NCBI GenBank assembly: GCA_030620095.1
Contig: JAUTXW010000205.1
Location: 1,426,001 to 1,490,000 of the forward strand
Length of the DNA stretch: 64,000 bases
Reading direction: 5' to 3'
Source: Kuschelorhynchus macadamiae
Lineage: Eukaryota; Arthropoda; Insecta; Coleoptera; Curculionidae
The translations under genes and the position numbers were made by a program. Shown piece after piece: positions 54,621 through 64,000 of the stretch. The stretch's first letter is position 1; every line of letters starts with the position of its first letter. The notes under the pieces were generated by a model that was not told the origin of the DNA, made no database searches, and saw only the letters and a list, made by a program, of their open reading frames with translations.

Positions 54621-55761
54621 TATCGCGAAAAATATCCTTATAGGAGAAAACCACACGGAAGCGTTTTTGCGGTAAACTTAAAAGTTATAGAAGACCCACA
54701 TTTGGCTCAAGAAGAATTTCAAGAGAAAAAGATGTAAGTAAAACCACTGTTCTACGAATTCTAAAAAAAAAAACAAGTTTCACCCACACCACATTCAACT
54801 CCTTCAAGAATTGTATGAGGATAATTACCAAAAGCGACTAGATTTTTGTCACTGGGCACAACAACATATTCAGAAAGAGCTAAGATTTACTTACTTTGTG
54901 TTATTTACTAACGAAGCAACATTCCACAAAAATGGAAATGTCAATAGACATAATTTTCATTAGTATGCTATTAATCCTCACTAAATTCGCACAACTAGTC
55001 AAAATACGTGGTTTGTTAACGTCTGGGGTGGAATTGTTGGAAATTTAGTCATCGGACTTTTGAAAGTCGTTTAAATATTTATGTCGAACACAACGCTGGT
55101 CATTTCGAACATCTAATTAAGTAAATTTTTGCTGTTTTATACGATTGGTTTCTTAGTATTATCTCTTATTGTTATTATTTTTACATTCTAATTACTCTAG
55201 GAAGTCCTAGCTGTCCTAACTAGTTTAGAACAGGTTTGGCTCGATCAGTTTTCGCGTATTCTACATTTTCGTTGCATAATCTTTCAAAAGCGCTTCTCGT
55301 GTTTGTCTTCTATCAGGATACTTTTCTTGATGTAATAATAATGTTTTTATTGTCAAATAAATACATAATTACAAAGGCAAAGTTTGCACTCTACTGCCAG
55401 GGCAGTGAGCTAGCCTCTTACACTTAACCCGTATAGTTAATTTAAATAATAGAAAACAGAGAAAAAAATACTACCAACAATCTTACATATACTAAGAAAG
55501 TATTTGTATAAGCTATCGAATTATGCATTATACTAAATAATAGAATATTGATATTTTTAAAAATTAAAAAAAAGATATAACGTGACTATCGTTACATAAA
55601 CCTTTTTACCATTTTCAAAACTACCATGCATTTTTATTAAATCCGTCCTAAGTACAGTTGAGAGCCTAACATTGTCAAAAAAACACAGCTCAGCATAACA
55701 TATTATAAGAATAAGACTTATAAAATAAGATAAAAACAATTACGAGTAAAGAGAAACTACT

Positions 55762-57110
55762 GGTTGTTTAATAGCATCTTTTTAATTTCGTTTCTAAATC
55801 GTGATTCTGTGTTTAACTCACTCCCTAGTGAGTTAAACCCTATATTGTTGTACTTTTCGTGACGTCATATGAGAAGGATCCGCGATACTGTGTTGTTTTA
55901 TGTTTTGGTACAGATATGGTGGCGTCTTACTTTGTATGATCGTATGATAATATACCAGAGCATGCATCAATCTGCGTTTAGCCATGTTTAACCATCTGAT
56001 TTCTTTAAGTGGCCCTGATATATGATCTCTTCTACGTAGGCCGCATATCATCCGCACACAGGAATTTTGGATAAGTTGAATTCTACGTGCGTCTGTACTA
56101 TTCAGAGTGGGCCCATAGATGACATCGGCGTAGTTCAAGTTACTTAACACCAACGTATCGCAAAATGAAATTTTAGAGTTTTTGTTAAGTAAATGTGTGT
56201 TGGCGTATATGTTCCTAAGATTGTCAAACGACTTTTTAATTGAATTTGTTTCATGATCGGTAAATCTAAGTAGAATCCCAGATTTCTGGAAACTTCAGTA
56301 ACTATGAGTGTTTCATCATTAAGGGTGAACGAGTTCTTCCAATAGATCGGATCCGTGAAGCTGTTCTGTCAAATATCATAACCTGCGCTTTAGAAGGATT
56401 AATAGTAAGAGAAAATGTTTTAGACAATTGCATGAGCAAGGCTAATTCGCGGTTAATAGTTTCACATGCCATGTCAAAATTATATTCCTCAAACGATAAA
56501 TAAACTTGGGTAGCGTCTGCGTAGAAATGAGTTTTGCAGCGATTAAACACTTTTTGAAATTGACTCGTATAAAGTGTAAATAGGAGAGGCCCCAGAACAG
56601 ACCCCTGGGAACTCCACATTGCACAGTAGAGTACTCTGACATGTTCTCTTGAACTTTTACTGCTTGAGTTCTTCCAGTGAGGCAATTTTTAAAAAGGTTT
56701 ATTAAATTACCAGTAAAACCAAAATGGGACATAAGGCATATTAGAAGTTTATGGTCTATGCAATCGACGGCCTTAGAGTAGTCCAAGAGTACTAGAATAG
56801 TGAGTTTGTTGCTGTCGATCTGAGAGAGAATATCATCCGTAACTTTTGATAGAGCAGTTACACAGCTGTGTTTTTGGCGAAATCCAGATTGCACCTCAGG
56901 GAGAATTCTATGATGATCAGTAAATAGCCTTATCTGTTTCTCTAGAATTTTTCAAGTATTTTGGATAAGACACATATAAGACTAGGACGAAGATCTTTGA
57001 AATCGTTGAGGTTGCTAACTTTAGGTAGGGGAATAACGTGTAACCGTTTCCAAGCAGACGGAAAAGTGCCATTTTCTAGACAAAAATTAAATATATGTTC
57101 AATAACAAAT
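55762..57110 (-). pseudogene. Jockey/CR1-type LINE reverse transcriptase relic, 5'-truncated
   Basis: From 57110 downward: NFCLENGTFPSAWKRLHVIP and NDFKDLRPSLICVLSKILEK; after a shift VQSGFRQKHSCVTALSKVTD and ILVLLDYSKAVDCIDHKLLI (motif A, catalytic Asp; the usual AFD is AVD); CGVPRG then, after a shift, SVLGPLLFTLYTSQF; FYADATQVYLSF where the usual YADD is YADA, so a catalytic Asp is lost; LSKTFSLTINPSKAQVMIF; then LSNLNYADVIYGPTLNSTDA and MICGLRRRDHISGPLKEIRW. It ends near 55762 after FRNEIKKMLLNNQ. It splits the right half of the composite transposon. The 3' UTR probably extends to about 55130. Confidence 0.85.
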
Positions 57111-57899
57111 AATTATCGCTAACAATTAATTCCTTTCCCTTGCTCCTAGCTAGTTTTTATTACTAGATCATAATAATACTCAATCATTTGTATTTGTGTA
57201 ATTTTTGGATTAAATCTTTTTTTATTAGGCATAATTTTTATTTTTTGAAGTTTTAAACTTTTTCGACCCATCCATGCTGGTATGAATAAATGAAAAAAAA
57301 TAGATATTGAAAGAAGAAGACTTGGCAATATTTTGTCGTAATAAAGTGGCCATAAATCTCGAACGATTCGGTATAGACCCTACAAACCCTAAATTGGATG
57401 AATGGCAAAAAAGGGAGGAATCTGAAATTATAATAATATACAGGGCGTTCCATATAAATTAATCGAGAGAATTTGCATTCAGGATTTTTATTTACCGTAT
57501 ACAATTATTGAAGAATACCAAAGAAAAATATCGCAGTTGAATGAAGACCACATTTGGAAGTTTTTACCGTGCTAAAATGAATTATGCTAACGCATTAAAA
57601 AAAATACGGGGCATCAAATGTAGATACCTCTGATATTTTCGAAAAGTGGCCATAAATCTTGAATCATTCTGTGTAGACCCCACAAATCCTAGATTGGGTT
57701 AATGGCCAAAAAGGGAGGAATCTGACAATAAAACAATATAATGGGTGTTCCATTTAAAAAAAATGTAATTTTGGTTTGTGGCAAACTTACATTTTTTTTA
57801 AACTCTAAGCAAACTCTCAGCAGTCCCTACAACTTTTGTATAAAAATGTTTCTTCTAATTCCCCCAATAACCGAGCTATTGGACTTGAACCAACCTGTA

Positions 57900-58566
57900 C
57901 GTATAAGATATATTTTTGCAAAACTCATTTAAAATTACAAACAAAAATAAACCTACATAGATAGTGAATTCAATATGCTGAAAATAATAATAATAAACAT
58001 GTTTATTATTCCAAATTACATTCATGATTAAAAGTTAAAATAATAATTGGCACTAATCAGTTTCCTCCACAAAGGAAGGTGCCGTGAAAATATGTAACTG
58101 TAAATAAATAATTACATGAACATAAGAAGTTACAATAAAAGCTCTATTCTAAATCAATACATAACTTGCCAGAGATGTAAAATTGACAAAAAGACAGAGA
58201 TAAAGAAACGATAAGAAAAAAAAAAAGAAAGAAGAAAAAAACGAATATGATCATAAAAAAAACCATTTCTATGTAGAAAAAATGCGCCAATAAAAAAAAT
58301 AAAAACAAAAAAATAATATAAAATATATGTACTTAAGTACGAAGGTGTATTATAAACTAGGTATATGTAGGGACCATCTTTTGTAAGTAGCCTACGCCTA
58401 AAATTTCTTTTAAATGATGCTATAGTTAGTGAAAAGTCAGTTATTTTATACTTGTTTATTAATGAAAAACTGTCTGTCTGAATATTCAAGCTATGAACAT
58501 CTGTGCGATATTTAAGCTTTTCACTAACGTAATGGGCCGGCGCATGCAGTTCATGGAAGCAAGGAA
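57900..58566 (-). pseudogene. Possible LINE C-terminal tail and 3' UTR
   Basis: The minus strand at 58540-58380 reads HYVSEKLKYRTDVHSLNIQT then FSLINKYKITDFSLTIASFK and RNFRRRLLTK, which has the shape of a LINE ORF2 C-terminus (Y....R..NIR....L......S...F......N.LP). It then becomes low-complexity AT and A-rich sequence to about 57960. Upstream it is cut by the hAT end at 58567. Weak similarity only. Confidence 0.3.
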
Positions 58567-61111
58567 AGCAGTGCTTCCCCAAAAAAAATTACAAAACATC
58601 TTCTAAAATGTAATTTTTGAAATAGGAAATTAATTTAGCTTATATTAAAAATGCTAAAATATTATCTTAATTAAAAAACCCATAACAAACGCGGCCTTGA
58701 CTCCGACCGAGCCACAATAGAAATCGAATATAACCTATGCCAGCCGCTAGCTTCTCTGCAGCCAAGTCCTGTATGCTTGATTTCCTGTGCATCGAGCCAG
58801 AGGTTACTGAACGTTCCACCGGCTGTTTGCAATTTTTGCATTTCAGTCGCGTGCTTTAAGTGGAGGCGGAAGCTATCGTTGGAGTAGGTTCTTTGTTTGA
58901 ACGGCTATCCGTGTGTTGTGTGATACGTACGTCGCGTCGTGCATGGTACGATATGGAAGACAATAATACGGACGTGGATATGCAAATACCGTCAATTTCG
59001 GCTGCCGGTAATAACGTTGAAAATGTTGGAGAATTTAGTAAGAAAAGTGTGTGTGAATGTGTGATGTGTGTCTTAATAATAAAGGGATTTTCAACATTAA
59101 ACTTCGCTGATAAGCTTCAAATAACTTCCAAAGGAAGGGCAAAACCGCCTATGAAAAATTTAACCACAAAAATGAAAAACTGTATTAGATATTTTTATCC
59201 GGAAAAACTATACGAACAATTTAAATAGCTAACAGGGTGTGAAAATATATGTAAATTATTTTGTTGGCCATGTTTACCTTTTGAAAATGAAAAACAATTT
59301 CCATAAAGCTGTAAAAAGACACATTATGTCCAAAGCGCATTTGCACGCCGTCATAAAAGAAAAAGTCTTCGGCAAAACCAGAATTGAACACACCCTTAAT
59401 AAACAGTTGGAAATTAGTCACCGCCCACACAGTTAACTAGTCGATAAAAATAGGCAAATATTAAGAAGACTTATCGATGTTGTTTGTTTTCTCGGACAGC
59501 ACTTACTGGGATTTCGAGGTCATGACGAAACAAGGGTTTCTTCAAATAGAGGAAATTTTCAAGATTTACTTAGTTTAATGGCTAAATATGATGATTGCTT
59601 AAAAAATCATTTAGAGCAGTCTAGCGTTTTTCGCGGAACGTCGAATCGAATCCAGAATGGTTTAATTTCCTCTATTGCAACCATTATTCCAAAAAGAATT
59701 AAGCAGGAGACTGGCTAGGCGCGGATCATTGTTATTGTTCTGGACAAAACAACTGTAATCACTAATTTTAGCCAATTATCTATAGTAATACGCTACGTTA
59801 ATCTGAAAATCGTACAGCAGATGCATTATATACCGTAATTTATAACGTTAGCAAAGAAATTAATGGAGAGAAAAAATTAGTTTCTCAAAGCTATGATGAT
59901 GCTGCAGTGATGGCAGGACAATTAGGGGGTCTACAAGCTAAAGTTCGAGAAACTTTCCTAAGTACTGCGTTTGTCCATTGTTTTGCTCATAAATTAAATT
60001 TAGTTTTATCCCAGTCCATCAATCACATTAAAGAGTGTAAAGTATTTTTCGTTAGTTTAAGTGGCACGGCTGCTTTTTTTCCAAGTCAACAAAACGTACA
60101 CAAGCTTTGGACTCCATTGTCCAGAAACGATTGCTCAAAATAGCTCCTACTAGGTGGAACTATAATGGAAGACTTGGGTTAACAGTATCTGAAAATCGTG
60201 AATCACTGATTGAACTCTTTCAGAATATAATAGAAAATAATGAAACGTGGGACTCAAAAGCAATAAATAGTTCGGGAGGGTTCTTGGACTGTTTGAAACG
60301 AGATTTTAATTTTAATTATTTGTTGAATATATTTTCAGAAGCATTTCCATTCTCGGACAATGTTTTTAATATATTACAAACAAAAACAAATGATATTGCT
60401 TTTTGCCCAAAAAAAGTCCATGTTAAGCCAAAAAAGAGATGACTTTGAACTATTTTAGGAGAAAACGATGACGTTAAATGTAGAGCCACAAGCCAAGCGT
60501 CTTCGAACAGACAAGGTCGGAGATGTTCAAATATCATACAGACGCCTTTTTTATGAAATAATCGATCAAATTCAGCAACAAATAAACTATAGGTTCAGCG
60601 GTTTAAATGATTTCAAATTCCTCGAGCTCTGCAATTTTGATGCATTTAAACGAAAAACTTTTCCATAAGATGCGTTTAAATCTCTTCTTCTTCATTATGG
60701 CCAGTTCTTCGACCGAGTGTGATCTGAACTAAAAGTGATTTACGAAACTGATGACATTAGCGCAAAAAATAACGCTATTTTTAAAAGACAAGGAGCTGGA
60801 AGATGCCTACACCGAAGTCTCGAAATTGTGTGAATTAGTATTAACAATACCTGCCACAAGTTCATCAATAGAATGCAATTTTTCAACACTTAAACGTATA
60901 AAAAATTTCGTGTGAAATTCAACGGGGCAAGAGACTTTTGCATACATATCTGTTGTCCATTGGAAATAAACTTCTCCAAAATATGTCGGAGCATCGACGT
61001 TTTTATGATGACGTCGTTGACGAATTTGCAAAAAATGATCGAAGAATAGAATTACAATTACAAATAGGTAAGTTTGCTTGCCTTTTTTAAAATTTCACCG
61101 CACGCCCCTGG
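58567..61111 (+). pseudogene. hAT transposase relic, ZMYM1-like, nearly full length
   Basis: An upstream open frame (58860-59228) ends YFYPEKLYEQFK, and after a stop the zinc-finger-like segment LTGCENICKLFCWPCLPFEN follows. Then GKTRIEHTLNKQLEISHRPH; LIDVVCFLGQHLLGFRGHDE and LLSLMAKYDDCLKNHLEQSS (DUF4371 region); VLDKTTVITNFSQLSIVIRY, where the catalytic LDETTD box is mutated; QSYDDAAVMAGQLGGLQAKV; CFAHKLNLVLSQSINHIKEC; APTRWNYNGRLGLTVSENRE; and VLTIPATSSSIECNFST (dimerisation). About ten stops or shifts. The left end CAGTGCTTCCCC (58571) and right CGCACGCCCCTG (61100-61111) are hAT-like but do not match each other well. Confidence 0.82.
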
Positions 61112-61134
61112 TAATGGGGCATTGAAATTTAATA

Positions 61135-62005
61135 ATTTTGTAAAAAAATACACCTACTGTAGAATTCGTCGATCCTGCATGTTAAGCCATTCCATTTTAA
61201 GAGAATCCCTGTTTCTGTATCGAATACTATAGATTTAACAAATGCAGTAGTTTTGGATTTTGTTTATCCTACGAATTAGCACGGAGTTCAGAAAATACAC
61301 GCAATCCGCGGATTTAAAGTTGGATAATATTAGTACCTCACGCAGGGTAGTTTTAGTTTTTTTTTTTGATAAAATTTGTCTATGAGAAAACAAAAGCTTT
61401 AACATAGCGAAGGCTCTGTTAAGACATACAGTTAGATCTTCTTTAAATTTGAATATTGTGACTATAATGAGACCTACATTTTTAGCGGAATCGTTTAATA
61501 ATATGTTTTCATAAATATAAAGTCAATATTTTCGGCAAACTGCTCTCGATGAATTTTATTACAAAACAGCAAGGTCACACTTTCACTCGCATTCAAGTTT
61601 AATAAATGGTCCTTAGAAATTAGTGATATTTTTTATAAATCAAAATTTAATTCGTGATTAATAAGATCCAGATCATTAGGACTAAACGATACATACAGTT
61701 AAGTATCATGTACGTATAAATGACATTTAGCATATTCTAGACGTTTAATAAAATTTTACGTAAAAATACTATAAAATGGAGGTCCCAGAATACTTCCATG
61801 AGCCAGTCCGACAGTGACTTTGAGAACACATGAGCACAAATCATCAACAACAACCCTCTGAGCCCTATCTGTTAGAAACGAGGCAACAGGTCCCAATAAA
61901 TCCTATGTATTTTAGAAGAACTATCAACATTTTATGATTAAGCATATCAAAGGCCTTGGTATAATCAAGAAGAACCAATAGAGTAGTCAGATTCTTATCT
62001 TATGC
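61135..62005 (-). pseudogene. LINE reverse transcriptase fragment (Jockey/CR1-type)
   Basis: From 62000 downward: NLTTLLVLLDYTKAFDMLNH (motif A, catalytic Asp kept); VVVDDLCSCVLKVTVGLAHG in a shifted frame leading to SILGPPFYS (motif B region); HLYVHDTQLYVSFSPNDLDL, where YADD has become YVHD; LNLNASESVTLLFCNK; then KTTLREVLILSNFKSADCVY and IRYRNRDSLKMEWLNMQDR near 61150. It belongs to the same broad class as the relic at 55.8-57.1 kb but is clearly a different element. Its 5' side is cut at 62006 by a hAT MITE. Confidence 0.75.
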
Positions 62006-62558
62006 CAGTGGCGGCTCGTGGTGAATTATTTTGAGAGGTCAATAACAAACTTAAAAATAGGCATACTTAAAGTAAAAATAAATATCTTATCTTTAAATTG
62101 AGCTTTAAATTCTCTTGAAGTACAGGTCTACTCTTCGTTTTTTAGAACTGGAAAAATGCTGAATGACACTTTCATTGAAATTGCACGATAAACGATTTCT
62201 CGATACTTAACATTGCTAAAGTGGATAGTCTATCTTAGCCCAACTCCTCAACAAAATTTATAAGCCCTCCGAAACCCCTGAATTTTCAGACAAAGCCGTC
62301 TCATCATGCCTGACAAAATATTACCCAATCTATAATTTTGTTTAAAATATAACCATTTTTGGATACATTTTCATTAAAATTTCTAAGGGATTTTCTATAA
62401 GCAACGAGGCCATTCGAACCGCCGCGCCGCGCGCGGCTAATAGTGTAGCGTATTTAAGTTTCGCGTTTTATTAAAATAATAGGAGGGACGGTCAAACAAA
62501 TGATTTATTTTCTGAAATATTTTTGGGGGGTCATTGACCAATGGAAGAGCCACTACTG
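62006..62558. mobile_element. hAT-type MITE with CAGTGGCGGCTC ends
   Basis: The left end CAGTGGCGGCTCGTGG (62006) and right end CCATTGG.AAGAGCCACTACTG (to 62558) are imperfect inverted repeats of the CAGTGGCG type used by many hAT elements. It has no transposase. Flanking 8-mers (TCTTATGC and GTATTCCC) do not match, so a target duplication is not supported. A patch CCGCCGCGCCGCGCGCGGC at 62419 is far more GC-rich than the surroundings. Confidence 0.7.
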
Positions 62559-62564
62559 GTATTC

Positions 62565-63048
62565 CCTTTTCAAAAGAAGAAAAGTTTGACATGTTAGCGC
62601 TGTACTTGCAGTCACACAGAAACGCCGACATTACCTCAGTAAGGTATTTGGAGGTACCCCGAACGACGGCAGCCTCATAAAACCCAATCCTGAAAAATCG
62701 TAGTTAATTTAATTAACCATGGGGCCTTCGAACAAATAGAAGCGGATACAATACTGACAATAAAAATTGCCACAGAAACATTTTACAAGCTATCAACGAA
62801 AACCCTAGTGCATCAGTAAGATCTATTGAACAGGGAATGTATGTGCCAAAATCAACGATACAGAGAGTGTTAAAAAAGAATAAGTACTATCCATACAAAC
62901 CCATAATAGTTCAAGGACTTAAGGAAACTGATTTTCCACGACGACTACGCTTCTATGAGTGGTATACTAGGAAGTGTAATGGAAATCCAGATTTTATAAA
63001 TCATGTCTTGCGGTCCGGTGAGAATAGGTTTACGAATTGCGGAATTTA
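62565..63048 (+). pseudogene. DUF4817-type transposase, N-terminal half
   Basis: IPFSKEEKFDMLALYLQSHR and NADITSVRYLE form the first helix-turn-helix. In shifted frames YLEVPRTTAAS corresponds to the YPERRQP segment and AINENPSASVRSIEQGMYVP to the second domain. From 62837 one frame runs YVPKSTIQRVLKKNKYYPYK, TDFPRRLRFYEWYTRKCNGN and HVLRSGENRFTNCGI. The catalytic DE of SDE(S/N)RF is SGEN, so the first Asp is lost. It stops at 63048 and no QQDGA or WPARSPD follows. Confidence 0.8.
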
Positions 63049-63329
63049 ATAGGCAAAACTCTTATGCACATACCACGCGATCAACTATATCACACAGTGC
63101 TGTTGAGCAGCTATATCCCGCGCTAAAACCAGACTTCTTTTTTGAGAGAAAATTTTATTTTCAAAGTAGAGCATTGTAAAGAAAACAAAATCGATTCCCG
63201 ATAAATTTAAAACATTGGCTGTTGGGTCATTTAAGTCTCAATATAAAACATTTTTACTAAATAATTAGCGCGTTCATGGTGATCTCGCATGTTTGTAATT
63301 TTTTTGTTTTTATCTTTTCTTGCATATAG

Positions 63330-64000
63330 CGGTGTGCCGAGTTTCTTGCCCCCCCCCCTCCGCAACATTTTTCTTGGGGGCCACCTGCATAATTTCTCCA
63401 AAATAATAAGTAAATAAAAAAATGTCATAAAATAATGTATTAACTCTGGTAAAAAAAGAATAAAACATAAAAAAAGGAACCAAAGATATACATTTTCAGA
63501 TTAATAGGTATACGTAAACTAACAATCACAAAACAAAAGTTAACTAAACATTAAAAAAATAATAAATATTCTCTGGTTCAAGCGCAAAACTTAAAAACAA
63601 TAAAAAACAAGACTAAACATTTTTATTGTTGTATCGACTAGATAAATACTTATCAACTAGTTCGTCAATATTTACCTATCTGCTCTATTGAGTAAGAGCT
63701 AGAGAACTAAAACGACTTTGAGTCATGGTCGACCTAAGGACATTTTTAATTCATTTTAACTTTGAAAATGATCTTTCTTTGACTATACCACATTTTAGGT
63801 CCTTATATCTAACAAAAAAAGATTAAAACCAGTTTCAAAATTGAATCGTCTATAGTGTATAGTTTTGTGCAAAGCGACCAAATTGAAGGTTCTATTTTTT
63901 AAAATGAAGGTTTTTATTCTCTTTAAAATGGCACTAAAACGTTATTTTTAAGAAATTTTATTTGAATAATTAATTGAAAAATATAAACAATTAGCCAAAT
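63330..64000 (-). pseudogene. End of another hAT element with dimerisation motif
   Basis: On the minus strand at about 63800-63640 the frame reads KCGIVKERSFSKLK, a stop, IKNVLRSTMTQSRFSSLALT, a stop and VNIDELVDKYL, the typical C-terminal end of ZMYM1/DUF4371-type hAT transposases. Downstream, a GGGGGGGGGG run (63349-63359) and AAACTCGGCACACCGCTA near 63325 look like a hAT 3' end. The rest lies beyond the window. Confidence 0.65.

Larger units (their letters stand above)
52362..55124 (+). pseudogene. Transposase of the composite element, split by a nested transposon
   Basis: ATG at 52362 opens MNFNRQEMIDMIYILGATEK and continues to RIQEY at 52453. The frame resumes at 54621 with RE.YPYRRKPHGSV-type sequence and runs in the same phase to TAA after EEFQEKKM. 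Later pieces are TVLRILKKK, DFCHWAQQHIQKELRFTYFV, LFTNEATFHKNGNVNRHNFH, WFVNVWGGIVGNLVIGLL and finally IYVEHNAGHFEHLIK ending at 55124, a typical family C-terminus. The QQDGAP and WPARSPDL segments are deleted. Besides the insertion it has stops and shifts. Confidence 0.8.
51745..57897 (+). mobile_element. Composite transposon (6.2 kb) with nested insertions
   Basis: 51743-52060 is an inverted copy of about 57640-57899. The tips TA-CAGGATAATCAAACAG and ACCAACCTG-TA share CAAGTCCAATAGCTCGGTTA just inside, and further in both carry the GGCC.AAAAAGGGAGGAATCTGA block. A partial direct copy of that arm lies at 57330-57460. Inside are its own transposase in pieces, a younger transposon (52454-54620) and a minus-strand LINE (55762-57110). 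Confidence 0.8.

Noticed and set aside
1..64000. CRISPR arrays, bacterial operons, riboswitches, prophage
   Set aside because: No regularly spaced identical repeats, no ribosome-binding-site-led gene clusters; the content is eukaryotic.

Overview
This window reads as insect nuclear DNA: AT-rich, no operons, no long intact reading frames, and almost every recognisable protein match is a decayed transposable element of a kind typical of insect genomes. A short run of the insect telomere-type pentamer (AACCT/TTAGG) near 47.6 kb fits this. A beetle-like genome is possible, but the sequence cannot settle the order. I see no prokaryotic features, no CRISPR array and no complete host gene.

Layout. 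0-9 kb: an old Tc1-like element (1563-6616) holds pieces of other transposons, including an inverted-repeat element (2470-5333) and a palindromic repeat with a tRNA-like core (5391-5781); a foldback repeat and a Penelope-like fragment follow. 9-16 kb: a transposon with TA target duplication (9494-12380) lies inside the arms of an older one, followed by a second Penelope-like fragment and a LINE ORF1-type coiled-coil protein. 18-29 kb: an inverted-repeat transposon with an inverted copy of its own first coding segment (18113-20072), a Tc1 relic, an R4/Dong-type LINE at a (TAA)n tract, and an unplaced 238-codon ORF (28439-29155). 29-45 kb: copies of a repeat with CTTCCCTCGT ends, foldback elements, a LINE deletion derivative, two hAT relics, a 5S rRNA-derived sequence and one possible host exon (39101-39226, minus). 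45-50 kb: a hAT relic with an exact 8-bp target duplication, then more CTTCCCTCGT repeats. 51-58 kb: a 6.2-kb composite in which a second transposon and a LINE sit inside a transposon. 58-64 kb: a ZMYM1-like hAT relic, LINE fragments, a small hAT MITE, a transposase N-terminal half and the end of another hAT.

The genes do not form a pathway. What links them is nesting, inverted duplication and decay. The dominant coding family is a Tc1/mariner-superfamily transposase with an insect-type N-terminal helix-turn-helix domain (DUF4817-like) and long terminal inverted repeats starting TACAGGGTG or similar. At least seven relics of it are present, and three have duplicated part of their own transposase in inverted orientation. 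I found no convincing new molecular system. The best leads are the possible host exon, the 5S-derived repeat, the hAT insertion in AACCT repeats and the recurrent inverted-duplication architecture. All family assignments come from reading motifs by eye; no database search was run.
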